Below, one piece after another: positions 34,565 through 43,842 of a stretch of 64,000 bases of DNA. The position numbers and the translations under genes were made by a program. The stretch is from positions 248,001-312,000 of the forward strand of contig CAVQJU010000010.1 in the NCBI GenBank assembly GCA_963712905.1, read 5' to 3'. The DNA comes from CAVQJU01 sp963712905 (GTDB lineage Bacteria > Acidobacteriota > Vicinamibacteria > Vicinamibacterales > CAVVIG01). Numbering within the stretch: position 1 is the first letter of the stretch; each line of letters opens with the position of its first letter. A model generated the notes under the pieces. That model did not search any database. It was not told where the DNA came from and was given only the letters and a program-made list of their open reading frames with translations.

Positions 34565-36850
34565 ATGACACCCCTCAAACTGATTCCCCTGGACGATGTG
34601 GTCGTGTTCCCCGGCATGCCGGTGACGCTCCCGGCCGAAGAGCACGGCGATACGCGTGTGTTGCTCATCCCGCGGCGCGGCAGCGGCTACGCGAAGGTTG
34701 GCGTGGTCGCGGAGGTTTCGGATCGGATCGCGGCCGGCGGCCGGGGCCTCGCCTCGTTCGTGGCGCTCCATCGGGGCGTGCCCGGCGCCGCGCACGAAGA
34801 CCACGACGGCGTGCTGCGCGTCGAAGTCGACGAGCGCCCCGACATCGCGCCGCCCCTGGGCCTCACCCGCGATCTCGAGCGCGAATATCGCGCGGTGGTC
34901 GAGGAAATCCTCGAACTGCGCGGCGACGACGGCCGGATCAGCGCCTTCGTGCGATCGATCGCCCATCCGGGCGCGCTCGCCGATACCGCCGGCTACTCGC
35001 CGGATCTGACCGTCGCCCAGAAGCTCGAACTGCTCGAAACCCTCGACATCGTCGAACGGCTGAAGCTGGCCCTGCAGTTCCAACAGGACCGGCTCGCCGA
35101 GTTGCGCGTCCGGAAGCGCATCCGCGAGGACGTCGAAACCGGCGCGCAGAAACAGCAGCGCGAGTACTTCCTGCGGCGGCAGATGGACGCCATCCGCAAG
35201 GAGCTCGGCGAGAACGAGGGCTCGGTCGCCGAGGAGTACCGCACGAAGATTGCGGCCGCCGCGATGCCCGAAGCGGCGCAGAAACAGGCCGAGCGCGAGC
35301 TGGCGCGATTCGAGCGGATGGGCGACTCGAACGCCGAGGCGTCCATGATCCGGACTTACCTCGACTGGCTGCTGGCCGTCCCCTGGTCGAAACGCTCCGA
35401 GGAGCGCCTCGATCCGCGGCACGCCCGCGAGGTGCTCGACGCCGATCACGCAGGCCTCGACGACGTCAAGAAGCGGATTACCGAATACCTGGCCGTCCGC
35501 AAGCTCCGCGCCGAGCGCGGTTTGACAGACGACCGCCGGTCCGGCGCCATTCTGACGTTGATCGGCCCCCCGGGAACGGGCAAGACGTCGATCGGCGAGT
35601 CCATCGCCAGAGCGACCGGAAGACAGTTCGTCCGGATGTCCCTGGGCGGCGTGCGCGACGAGGCCGAAATCCGCGGACATCGCCGCACGTATATCGGTGC
35701 ACTGCCTGGCCGGCTCGTCCGCGCCCTGCGCGATGCGGGCACGATGAATCCGGTCATCCTGCTGGACGAGGTGGACAAGCTGGGGGCGGACTGGCGCGGC
35801 GATCCCTCGGCGGCGCTGCTCGAGGTGCTCGACCCGGCGCAGAACCACGCGTTCCAGGATCACTACCTCGACGTCCCGCTCGATCTGTCGCACGTGCTGT
35901 TCATCGCGACGGCGAACGTTTCCGACACGATTCCGGGTCCGCTGCTCGACCGGATGGAAGTGATCCGGTTCGACGGCTACACGACCGATGAAAAGGTCGC
36001 GATCGGGCGCGCGTACCTCTGGCCGCGCCAGGTTGAACGCAACGGGCTCGGGCCGGACGACGTCACGACCGACGACACCGTGCTGCGGCGGATCGTGAGC
36101 GACTACACGCGCGAAGCCGGCGTCAGGCAGCTCGAGCGCGAGCTGGGCACGGTGCTGCGGAAGACGGCGACGCGGGTCGCCGAAGGTCAGCAGTCGAAGC
36201 CGATCGTCGTGGATTCAGCGGCGGTCGTCGACGCGCTGGGCCGGCCGAAGTTCCACCAGGAGGCGGCCGCGCGCACGGCGGTGCCGGGCGTGGCCACGGG
36301 GCTGGCGGTCACCGGCGTGGGCGGCGATGTGCTGTTTGTCGAAGCCGCCTCGATGGCCGGCAAGGGCGGACTGGTCCTGACGGGTCAGCTCGGCGATGTC
36401 ATGAAAGAGTCCGTCAGGATCGCGCTCACGTACGTGCAGAGCCACGCGCCGCAGCTGGGGATCGACGAGCGGACGTTCGACAGCCGCGAGTTTCACGTTC
36501 ACGTGCCGGCCGGCGCGATCCCCAAGGACGGGCCGAGCGCGGGCGTGACGATGGTCACGGCGCTGGCGTCGCTCCTGACGGGCCGGCCGGTCAAGAGCTC
36601 CGTCGGCATGACCGGCGAAGTGACGCTCCAGGGACGCGTCCTGCCGATTGGCGGCCTCAAGCAGAAAGTGCTCGCCGCGCACGCGGCCGGCCTGACGACG
36701 GTCATTCTGCCGCAGCGCAACGAGCCCGACCTCGACGAGGTGCCGCGCGACGTGCGCGAGCACATGCAGTTCCATCCGGTCAGCTCGGTGGATGAGGTGC
36801 TCGCGCTCGCGCTCGAGCTGGAGCCGAATACGCTCGCACTCGTCGCCTGA
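34565..36850 (+). CDS. lon: ATP-dependent Lon protease
   Basis: A 761-residue cytoplasmic AAA+ protease. The N-terminal substrate domain starts MTPLKLIPLDDVVVFPGMPV. The coiled middle region (about 140-300) follows, then Walker A GPPGTGKT (334-341), Walker B ILLDEVDKL, and the protease domain with the catalytic serine in GPSAG (S658) and lysine in GGLKQK (K701). The length is slightly short of the usual Lon. The ATG at 34565 lies seven bases after a promoter -10 with no ribosome site, which argues for a leaderless mRNA. Its promoter carries the MarR-type operator. Confidence 0.95.
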   Translation: MTPLKLIPLDDVVVFPGMPVTLPAEEHGDTRVLLIPRRGSGYAKVGVVAEVSDRIAAGGRGLASFVALHRGVPGAAHEDHDGVLRVEVDERPDIAPPLGLTRDLEREYRAVVEEILELRGDDGRISAFVRSIAHPGALADTAGYSPDLTVAQKLELLETLDIVERLKLALQFQQDRLAELRVRKRIREDVETGAQKQQREYFLRRQMDAIRKELGENEGSVAEEYRTKIAAAAMPEAAQKQAERELARFERMGDSNAEASMIRTYLDWLLAVPWSKRSEERLDPRHAREVLDADHAGLDDVKKRITEYLAVRKLRAERGLTDDRRSGAILTLIGPPGTGKTSIGESIARATGRQFVRMSLGGVRDEAEIRGHRRTYIGALPGRLVRALRDAGTMNPVILLDEVDKLGADWRGDPSAALLEVLDPAQNHAFQDHYLDVPLDLSHVLFIATANVSDTIPGPLLDRMEVIRFDGYTTDEKVAIGRAYLWPRQVERNGLGPDDVTTDDTVLRRIVSDYTREAGVRQLERELGTVLRKTATRVAEGQQSKPIVVDSAAVVDALGRPKFHQEAAARTAVPGVATGLAVTGVGGDVLFVEAASMAGKGGLVLTGQLGDVMKESVRIALTYVQSHAPQLGIDERTFDSREFHVHVPAGAIPKDGPSAGVTMVTALASLLTGRPVKSSVGMTGEVTLQGRVLPIGGLKQKVLAAHAAGLTTVILPQRNEPDLDEVPRDVREHMQFHPVSSVDEVLALALELEPNTLALVA

Positions 36851-36862
36851 CAGGTTCTTCAG

Positions 36863-36896
36863 GTGATCGGGGAGGCCTCGCGGCCGCCCCGATCAC
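36863..36896. terminator. Bidirectional terminator between lon and antiporter
   Basis: GTGATCGGGG (36863-36872) pairs perfectly with CCCCGATCAC (36887-36896), with a further GGCC/GGCC pair in the loop. TTT follows on the plus strand, and an AAG-type tail on the other. It lies between the convergent lon and antiporter genes. Confidence 0.7.
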
Positions 36897-36908
36897 TTTC
36901 CCCCTGAC

Positions 36909-38468
36909 TCACTCGCCGGTCTCGTCTCCCCCACTGCCGGACATTTCTATCCAGTCCAGTTCCGCTTCCAGCTGGTGGAACGCGTCGTCGCCGATCTCTT
37001 CGTTCGCCCGCATCGCAAGAACAGACTGACGGGCCGCCTGGAGCGCCCGGCCATGCATGTCGCGATGCGCCAGGCGTCTCGAATGTCCGTCGCCGACATC
37101 GGCCTCGACGATTCCCAGGTGCGCGATGAACTCCTGCCTCACCGCCTCTGCAATCGGCGACGGGTCGCGTTCGAACCACGCGAGCCCGTCACGCAGGGCT
37201 CGTTCGCGGGCAGCGGCCACCTCGTGTCCGACCGGGTCATCGTCGCGCAGGTCGAGCGCGCGCAGGAGAGGCCCCAGCGTGAGTCCCTGAAGAGTCAGCG
37301 TTCCGAGCACGACGGAGAACGCGGTCAGGGTGATCAGGTCGCGAAACGGAAAGGTCGCCGGCAACGCCAGCGCAGCGGCCAGCGTGACGATGCCGCGCAT
37401 GCCGGACCACGAGATCACCAGACCGCTTCCGATGGTCGGGCGCAGCATCGGGCGCGGCGGATGAAAACCGTGCCGCCGTTCGCGCCGCCTGATCACAGCA
37501 TTAAAGGACATGTGCCACGCGACGCGGACGAGGATCACCGTCACGAGGACCGCGCCGGCGACGGCAAAATACCGCCCCCGCATCGACGGTTCGAGGCCGG
37601 CCAGGATCGGACGGATTTGCAGGCCGATGAAGACAAAGGCCAGCACGTTCAACACGAAGACCGCCGTCTCCCAGACCGCGTACGACGGGATGCGAATGCG
37701 CGCGGGGATTCGTTCGGGCGCCGTCCGCGCCACCGTCATGGCGTAGCACACCATGGTCAGCACACCGGACAGTCCAATCCGGTCCGCCAGGATCCAGACG
37801 CCGAACGTGCTGACGAACTGAAGGATGATCGCCGTCGGCACGTCGCGGACACGGTCGGTCCAGCGAAGCGTGAGCCATCCGAGCATCGGACCAACGACGA
37901 CACTGCCCGCCACGGCCAGCAGGAACGCGGGCGCCACCGCCCGGATGGAAAAGGCGTTGACGGCGACCGCGCCGACCGCCAGGCGGTAGATCAGCAGCGC
38001 GCTGGCGTCGTTCAGCAGGCTCTCGCCCTCGAGAATCGTCAGGATGCGTTGGGGCGGCCGCAACCCTCGCAGCACGGCAGTGGCCGCCGCGGCGTCGGGT
38101 GGCGCAACGATGGCGCCGAGCGCAATCGCAGGAGCCCATGGCATGGTCGGCATCAGCGCACGGGCCACCGCCGCGACAGCGAGAGTGGTCAGGCCGACGG
38201 CCACCACGACCAGGCCGGTAACCGGGAGCCAGTTGTCCCTGAGGTCCCGCGGCGATGCATCGTACGCCGCGTCGAGCAGGACGGGGGCCACGAAAAGCGC
38301 CAGTGCCAGCTCGGGCAGCACGGTAAACGACGGCGCGCCGGGAACGAACGCGAGGAGGGCGCCGCCGATGGCGAGAAACACCGGATACGGCGCGCCAACG
38401 CGCCGCGCCGCCGCGGCCAGCAGCGTCGCGGCGAGGAGGAGGCCGACCAGAACTTCCAGCTCTCTCAT
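36909..38468 (-). CDS. Na+/H+ antiporter, CPA1 family
   Basis: A 519-residue inner-membrane exchanger with about 12 spans. The start MRELEVLVGLLLAATLLAAA gives a first span; a longer frame upstream is rejected because it lies across the promoter. The family motif APPDAAAATAVLRGLRPPQR and the ESLLNDASALLIYRLAVGAV segment carry the ion-binding acidic residues (the ND of LLND). LVISWSGMRGIVTLAAALAL is the C-terminal signature. A soluble cytoplasmic tail of about 120 residues follows. The role is sodium and pH balance. Confidence 0.88.
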   Translation of the reverse strand: MRELEVLVGLLLAATLLAAAARRVGAPYPVFLAIGGALLAFVPGAPSFTVLPELALALFVAPVLLDAAYDASPRDLRDNWLPVTGLVVVAVGLTTLAVAAVARALMPTMPWAPAIALGAIVAPPDAAAATAVLRGLRPPQRILTILEGESLLNDASALLIYRLAVGAVAVNAFSIRAVAPAFLLAVAGSVVVGPMLGWLTLRWTDRVRDVPTAIILQFVSTFGVWILADRIGLSGVLTMVCYAMTVARTAPERIPARIRIPSYAVWETAVFVLNVLAFVFIGLQIRPILAGLEPSMRGRYFAVAGAVLVTVILVRVAWHMSFNAVIRRRERRHGFHPPRPMLRPTIGSGLVISWSGMRGIVTLAAALALPATFPFRDLITLTAFSVVLGTLTLQGLTLGPLLRALDLRDDDPVGHEVAAARERALRDGLAWFERDPSPIAEAVRQEFIAHLGIVEADVGDGHSRRLAHRDMHGRALQAARQSVLAMRANEEIGDDAFHQLEAELDWIEMSGSGGDETGE

Positions 38469-38542
38469 GTTCACCGGGCCGACGGTGATTCTAGCCGACA
38501 GCGGAATGCGGGAGGACCGAAGTCCTCCCCATCCCGGAGACA

Positions 38543-39025
38543 CTATGGCTCAACCACGACGTATGACGAGATGTACGACGGCACGTTTGCCGCTTCCATG
38601 GCAGGAATCGAACAGACAATCGCGTACGGTCCGTACAGAGGTGCGCCGACAGCAGGACCGAAGACGAGCGTCTGTTCACCTTCACCACTCGAGGACTTCG
38701 TTTCCGACCAGCCGCCGGCGGCGCCTGTCAGATCTTTTGCCTGAGCGACGCACGTGACGTTCTCCGTCGAGTGCCGGTCGCGGACGAAGACGGCGATCGC
38801 CGCCCATCCCTGCGTGCCGTTCCTGCGGGCAATCGGGCAGATCGCGGAGGCCTGGCCATCCGTGCGATTCGCGATGTTGACGCCGGAGTAATAGAGGTCC
38901 TGCGCCGAGCCGGAGGCCTGACAGGCCGAGCCGGGATTCGTCTGGATCTGCTGTGCCCGGGCGCTGGTGGCGCCCAGGAGGGTGAGGGTCAGGCCCGCGA
39001 GGATTCCGATGTGCGTTTTCACCAT
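38543..39025 (-). CDS. Secreted protein of unknown function
   Basis: A 160-residue exported protein, MVKTHIGILAGLTLTLLGAT with a cleavage site after ARAQ. AGGAGAG nine bases upstream sets the start. The mature domain is beta-rich with four cysteines: NPGSACQASGSAQDLYYSGV, TDGQASAICPIARR, ENVTCVAQAKDL and YGPYAIVCSIPAME, likely two disulfides. It is transcribed away from the sigma/CHAT operon across a 278-base gap in which no other feature is clear. A functional link to that operon is possible but unproven. Confidence 0.55.
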   Translation of the reverse strand: MVKTHIGILAGLTLTLLGATSARAQQIQTNPGSACQASGSAQDLYYSGVNIANRTDGQASAICPIARRNGTQGWAAIAVFVRDRHSTENVTCVAQAKDLTGAAGGWSETKSSSGEGEQTLVFGPAVGAPLYGPYAIVCSIPAMEAANVPSYISSYVVVEP

Positions 39026-39303
39026 GGCTGTCTCTCCTACTGCTGCCGGGACCTTCGGTTGTAGTTGATCCGCTCGAAGCTCGGTCGCGAAGGCGAAGGA
39101 CCCGTGATTCCTTCGCGTGCACCTCGCGCGGTTGTTCCGCCTCACAGCTCGACAAGCTCAACAATCTCGATGGGCTCGTCAGGGCTCGTTGAACGCGTGC
39201 GAGTAGAGACGACCGCGCGGGCAAATTCCCTCACTTCTGCTAGACTCAGCCCCGGGAAACGCCGGTACGCCCTTCCCCGATCGTTTCCATCGGAGACGAC
39301 CCC

Positions 39304-39816
39304 ATCGACTACTCAAGGCTGCAGGAGGATCTGGCGCGCGCCGTCGCACGGCTCTGTCCTGGCTGGCTTTCCAATCAGCGCGATGACCTGGTGCAGGCGG
39401 CGATGATGCGCGTGATGCAGATCGTTGACAGGCAGCCGCCCGGCGGTGAGGGAAACCGGCCTCTCGCGTCGTCTTACCTGTACAAAGTGACCCACAGCGT
39501 TCTCGTGGACGAGATTCGCCGGGTCAGGCGGAGGCGCGAGACCGACCTCGAAGAAGAGGGCGTCGCGCCGGTGGCGGTCACGCGGCAGGACCCCGAACGG
39601 ATCGCGGCCTCGCATGAGGTCGGCCGCGGGATCCAGGACTGCCTGTCACGAATGAGCCGCGAGCGGCGGCTGGCGGTCACGCTCTACCTTCAGGGCCACA
39701 GCGTCACGGAGGCGTCGAGCGTTCTCGACTGGCCCGCGAAGCGGACCGAAAACCTGGTCTATCGAGGCCTGGCGGATCTGCGGGAATGCCTGGTGTCGAA
39801 AGGGATGCGCCCGTGA
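39304..39816 (+). CDS. ECF-like RNA polymerase sigma factor with unusual start
   Basis: A protein of about 170 residues. Region 2 reads LSNQRDDLVQAAMMRVMQIV and SSYLYKVTHSVLVDEIRRVR, and region 4 IQDCLSRMSRERRLAVTLYL, GHSVTEASSVLDWPAKRTEN and LVYRGLADLREC. The first ordinary start (GTG at 39391) would cut off the first helix of region 2. The frame is open from about 39244 with no ATG, GTG or TTG. GGAG at 39292-39295 lies eight bases before an ATC at 39304, which I use as start: IDYSRLQEDLARAVARLCPG. This may be a real ATC start or a single-base error. The stop overlaps the next gene as GTGA. Confidence 0.72.
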   Translation: MDYSRLQEDLARAVARLCPGWLSNQRDDLVQAAMMRVMQIVDRQPPGGEGNRPLASSYLYKVTHSVLVDEIRRVRRRRETDLEEEGVAPVAVTRQDPERIAASHEVGRGIQDCLSRMSRERRLAVTLYLQGHSVTEASSVLDWPAKRTENLVYRGLADLRECLVSKGMRP

Positions 39817-40475
39817 CGGATCGTCACGCGGAGGACGACAGGCTCAAGGAGACGTTCCAGGCGCTCGGCGAAACGTCGCAGAGAGAGCTGTCGCCGGAGG
39901 AGCTCGATCGCGTCTGGCGAGCAGTCTCCGGGGAGCTTCCGGCGGATGAACGCCGGGACCTGGTGGATCGGATGGCGGGCGATGCGGCTCTTGCCGAGGC
40001 GTGGCGAAGCGCACAGGAACTCTCGCGCGCCGCTTCTGCCGGGGCTCGCAGCGAAGGACGAGTTTCCCTATGGCGAACGTCGCGGGTGTCGTGGCTCGCC
40101 GCCGCCGCGGTCCTGATCATCGGCATCGGGGTCGGGATCGTCTACCAGCGGTCGGGTCTGCGGGACGAAACGTTTCGTGACCCGGGTCACTATGTCGTCG
40201 AGTCGCTCGTGCAGTCGGAGGCCACGCTGCCTCGCGAGGCATTCCGGCTTCGCTGGACGCCGGGGCCGCCGGACACGCGCTACCAGGTGACGGTCACGAC
40301 CGAGGATCTGCGGGTGCTGGCGACCATCCAGGGTCTGACGGCGCCGGAACTGACCCTGGATAGCCGCCGGCTCTCGGATGTCGCGCCAGGCGCCCGGGTG
40401 CTGTGGCAGGTGATGGCGGCTCTTCCCGGCGGCGAGAGCGTCGCGTCTCAGACGTTTGTCGTGCGCGTGCAGTAA
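39813..40475 (+). CDS. Membrane anti-sigma-like protein
   Basis: A 220-residue protein. The GTG at 39813 overlaps the sigma stop by four bases. The N-terminal cytoplasmic part (LSPEELDRVWRAVSGELPAD, ERRDLVDRMAGDAALAEAWR) is helical like the sigma-binding part of anti-sigma factors, without the zinc HxxxCxxC motif. One membrane span follows (VSWLAAAAVLIIGIGVGIVY, about residues 90-110). The C-terminal periplasmic part is a fibronectin-like beta sandwich (FRLRWTPGPPDTRYQVTVTT, LWQVMAALPGGESVASQTFV). I infer that it holds the sigma factor until a periplasmic signal arrives. Confidence 0.6.
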   Translation: MTDRHAEDDRLKETFQALGETSQRELSPEELDRVWRAVSGELPADERRDLVDRMAGDAALAEAWRSAQELSRAASAGARSEGRVSLWRTSRVSWLAAAAVLIIGIGVGIVYQRSGLRDETFRDPGHYVVESLVQSEATLPREAFRLRWTPGPPDTRYQVTVTTEDLRVLATIQGLTAPELTLDSRRLSDVAPGARVLWQVMAALPGGESVASQTFVVRVQ

Positions 40476-40492
40476 TGAAGGAGTACAGGACG

Positions 40493-40936
40493 ATGTCAAA
40501 GCGAAAAATCACACTTGTCGCCGTCACCTGCCTGCTCGTCGGGATCTTCGCCGGCGTGGGAGGTGCGCAGATTCTGCAGTACAAGATCGCGAACTCGGGG
40601 CTGGCGACCGTCAACGACAGCGAGACGATCAAGTTCCATTTCACCCTCGACGACGTGGCGGGAACTCCCCCGGCGGTCGTCTCCATGCAGCTGCTGAACG
40701 AGAACGGCGCGGTCGTGGCCAACAAGGTTGTGACCCTAAACCCGGGGCAATCGTCCACGCTCGAAAGCACGAGTCCGGGTTTGCGCCGGGCGCATGCCGA
40801 CGTGATCGACTCTGTGCCGCAGATCTTGGCGCGGCGGACGGGGGTGGGAAGCATGGAGATCCACAATTCGCTCACGACCGAAACGCGGTTCGTCTGCAGT
40901 TTCGATCCGAAAGGCGCCGGGGGCGGCAGGAACTGA
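40493..40936 (+). CDS. Exported small protein in the sigma/CHAT operon
   Basis: A 147-residue protein with an N-terminal hydrophobic segment (MSKRKITLVAVTCLLVGIFA) that is either a signal peptide or an anchor. The remainder is beta-rich: KIANSGLATVNDSETIKFHF, VVSMQLLNENGAVVANKVVT and SMEIHNSLTTETRFVCSF. AAGGAG nine bases before the ATG supports this start; an alternative ATG at 40475 overlaps the preceding stop. It lies between the anti-sigma-like gene and the CHAT gene and probably works with one of them in the periplasm. Confidence 0.6.
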   Translation: MSKRKITLVAVTCLLVGIFAGVGGAQILQYKIANSGLATVNDSETIKFHFTLDDVAGTPPAVVSMQLLNENGAVVANKVVTLNPGQSSTLESTSPGLRRAHADVIDSVPQILARRTGVGSMEIHNSLTTETRFVCSFDPKGAGGGRN

Positions 40937-40958
40937 ACGGGCAGGAACTGAAGGGACC

Positions 40959-43817
40959 ATGCGCGGGCAGGTGTGGGCGTCAGCGCTCGGGCTCTGGGTG
41001 GCACTGGCTGCCACGAGCGCGGGGCGTGCTGTCGCTGCACCTCCGCCCGCCGATCCGTTCTCGGTGTGCCGCCAGCAGCTGGCGGCGGATCCGCAGAACT
41101 ACGAGTCTTCGTACTGTTTCTTCATAACGGCGCAGCGGCAACGCCTGTTCGACAACGTCGTGCCGGTGTTCGAGGCGCTGATCCGCCAGCAACCCGGGAA
41201 CTACTGGCTGCCGCTTTCTCTCGGTCACGTCTATCGCCAGACCGATCCCGATCGCACCGAGGTGCTCTACCGCCGGGCCGCTGACGGCTTTCAGAACCAG
41301 AAAGACGTCCGTGGAGAGATCCTCGCCCGCGCCAACCTGCGCAACTTCCTCTTTCCGAGGGGCCGGCAGGCGGACGCAACCGCCGAACTGAATCGGGTCA
41401 CCTCGCTTGCCGCCACGGTGAACGACCCGCTCCTCAAAGGGGAGGCCTGGACGCTCGAGGCCAACCACATCCAGGACACCGGAGGCGACCTTGGCGTCGC
41501 GTACCGGCTGCTGAAACAGACGCAGAACGCGGTCTTTCCGCGGGGCCCCTACCGTCTCAAGCGCAGCTGCCTCATCTCGCTGGGCCTGACCGCCCTCCGC
41601 CTGGGACGCGTGGACGAGGCGGTGACGACCTTCGAAGAACTCGATCAGCTGGCCGGTGGCGAAGGTGACCTGCGGGAGCAGGCCACCGCCCGCTACAACA
41701 TCCTCAATGTCTTGTCGCTCAAGGAAACTCTGCTGCCGACCACCGGCGCGAGGCAGCGCCTCCTGGCCGCCGCCGAGCGCACGCTCGAGTCCGCGCAATC
41801 GGCGCGGAACGCGGTCGTCACGGCGAAGACGCACCGCACCATCGCCGCGCTGCTCGCGCACGACAACGCCTCGCGCGCGACGGCGCTCCATCACGTCAGG
41901 CAATGCCTGGAGATCGCCGGCGAGGCTCGTCAACCCCACGATCAGACCCTGTGCTTCTGGCTCGAGGCCGAGCTCCTGCGCCAGACCGATCCCGCGCGCG
42001 CCCGCGACTCCGAACGCCGCGCGCTCGAAGCCGCCGATCACGCGAGCAACCCTGTCACCGGGGCGTACAGCGCGGGCCGCCACATGCAGTTCAGCTGGGA
42101 AACCAGGTCGCGCACATTGGCGATCCGCGACTCCCTGGCGGCGATCGACGCGATCGAAACGTTGCGCAGTCTCCAGGACGACGCCGAAAGCAGCGCCGAG
42201 CTCTTTTCGACGTGGACGCTCGACTACTACTGGTTCTCTGGCCGCCTGCTCCGCGACGGGAACGACGGCGATCTCGGCCTCGCGTTTTCGATCACGGAGC
42301 GCCTGCGCGCGCGATCGCTCCTCGATCGGCTCGATCGCGCCCGCACGCGCCTCGATCCCGCCAACCCGATCGTCGTGAACCGTCGCTCGGTGCTCGAGGC
42401 GATCGCCAAAGTTCAGCGCGGGCTCATGGATCCCGCCGTTGACGACGACGACCGCCGCGGAATGCTGCACCAACTCGAGGAACTGGAGCGCCGCGAGGAA
42501 GAAGCGCGGCGCCAGATGGCCGTGGCGGCTCACGACAGCCATCCCGCGAGCCCGGCGTTCGCGAGTCTTGAAGCGGTCCAGTCGGCGCTGGCCGACAACG
42601 AAGCGCTCCTGTCGTTTCAGGTTGGCATCTGGGAGACCTACGAGGGCGAATTCGGCGGCGGTTCGTGGCTGATCGCGTTGACGCGCCACGGTCGGTCGGT
42701 GTACCGCATTCCGGATCGCTCGCAACTGGCGCCGATCGTGCCCGTCTTCACGGGACTGCTGGCGAGCAATGACGAAGTGGCCGCGGCCGCCGCGGTTCGT
42801 CTCTACAACGACATCCTGGCCGGAGCAGTCATGGGGCTTCCCGATGGCATCGGGCGTCTGATCCTCGTGCCCGACGGTCCGCTGCACCGGCTGCCGTTCG
42901 ACGCGCTGCGGCCACGGCCGGATGCGCCGGTGCTGGCCAGCCGCTACGAGTTCGAGATCGCGCCGTCAGCGACGCTCTGGCTGCAGTGGCGGCGGAACGC
43001 GCCGCGCCCGGGCACGAAGCGGGCGCTGGCGTTCGCGGATCCCGAGCTCGCGACCAGCGGCGACGGCCTCGCGACCGAACGCAACGCCGCCCTGCAAAAG
43101 GGGCTGCGCCTGGGCCGCCTGCCATATGCGCGACGCGAGAGCCGCTCGATCGAACGACACCTCGGCGGCGTCGAAGCGCTCGTCGGCAGGCGGGCCTCGG
43201 AACGGGAACTGAAAGGCCGCGCGCTCGGCGACTACGACATCCTCCACTTCGCGGCGCACGCCATCGCCGACCAAACGCATCCCGAGCGGTCGGCGGTGCT
43301 GCTGTCGCCGGGCGCCGACGGCGAGGACGGCCTTCTGCAGGCGCGGGAGATCGAGGGCCTCGATCTCCGGGGACGCATCGTCGTGCTCTCCGCGTGCGAG
43401 ACGGCCGCCGGCGCCATCCAGAGCGGCGAAGGCGTTCTGAGCCTGGCGCGCGCCTTCTTCGCAGCCGGCGCCCAGGCGGTGATTGGCACGAGCTGGCCCA
43501 TCCGTGACCAGGATGCCGCGCTGCTCTTCGATGCGTTCTACTCGAAGCTCGCCGGCGGCGCGTCACTCTCTGAAGCGCTCGCGCACGCGAAGGTCGAGGC
43601 GATGACCAGGGGGCTGCCTGCCGCGACCTGGGCGAGCCTCGTGCTCCTCGGCGACGGGGCCTACCGGCCTTTTCCCGCAGGCCGGCACCAGACGCCGCGC
43701 ACGCCCTGGACGATGATCACGGCGGTCACGGCGCTCGCACTGGGCCTGGTTGCTCTGATCGGGGTTGCCGGCTACCGTCGCACACGCCGCCGGTCCCCAT
43801 CGGCCGCCCGACAATAG
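40959..43817 (+). CDS. TPR-CHAT caspase-like protease, periplasmic-facing
   Basis: A 952-residue protein. A signal peptide (VWASALGLWVALAATSAGRA) is followed by about 500 residues of TPR-like helical repeats (PGNYWLPLSLGHVYRQTDPD, YRLKRSCLISLGLTALRLGR, REQATARYNILNVLSLKETL). The CHAT domain carries the caspase-type dyad: histidine 767 in LHFAAHA and cysteine 813 in VVLSACETA, with GVLSLARAFFAAGAQAVIGT. A C-terminal span (TMITAVTALALGLVALIGVA) ends in a basic cytoplasmic tail. The topology places TPR and CHAT outside the inner membrane. It ends an operon with sigma and anti-sigma-like genes, so a role in signal-dependent proteolysis is plausible but inferred. Confidence 0.85.
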   Translation: MRGQVWASALGLWVALAATSAGRAVAAPPPADPFSVCRQQLAADPQNYESSYCFFITAQRQRLFDNVVPVFEALIRQQPGNYWLPLSLGHVYRQTDPDRTEVLYRRAADGFQNQKDVRGEILARANLRNFLFPRGRQADATAELNRVTSLAATVNDPLLKGEAWTLEANHIQDTGGDLGVAYRLLKQTQNAVFPRGPYRLKRSCLISLGLTALRLGRVDEAVTTFEELDQLAGGEGDLREQATARYNILNVLSLKETLLPTTGARQRLLAAAERTLESAQSARNAVVTAKTHRTIAALLAHDNASRATALHHVRQCLEIAGEARQPHDQTLCFWLEAELLRQTDPARARDSERRALEAADHASNPVTGAYSAGRHMQFSWETRSRTLAIRDSLAAIDAIETLRSLQDDAESSAELFSTWTLDYYWFSGRLLRDGNDGDLGLAFSITERLRARSLLDRLDRARTRLDPANPIVVNRRSVLEAIAKVQRGLMDPAVDDDDRRGMLHQLEELERREEEARRQMAVAAHDSHPASPAFASLEAVQSALADNEALLSFQVGIWETYEGEFGGGSWLIALTRHGRSVYRIPDRSQLAPIVPVFTGLLASNDEVAAAAAVRLYNDILAGAVMGLPDGIGRLILVPDGPLHRLPFDALRPRPDAPVLASRYEFEIAPSATLWLQWRRNAPRPGTKRALAFADPELATSGDGLATERNAALQKGLRLGRLPYARRESRSIERHLGGVEALVGRRASERELKGRALGDYDILHFAAHAIADQTHPERSAVLLSPGADGEDGLLQAREIEGLDLRGRIVVLSACETAAGAIQSGEGVLSLARAFFAAGAQAVIGTSWPIRDQDAALLFDAFYSKLAGGASLSEALAHAKVEAMTRGLPAATWASLVLLGDGAYRPFPAGRHQTPRTPWTMITAVTALALGLVALIGVAGYRRTRRRSPSAARQ

Positions 43818-43842
43818 ATCGCGCACCGGGAGAATCGGACCG

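Noticed and set aside
39391..39816. Sigma factor starting at GTG 39391
   Set aside because: This start removes the first helix of region 2, and no ribosome site is positioned for it.
40980..42887. 635-codon frame opposite the CHAT gene
   Set aside because: Antisense shadow with no recognisable motif.
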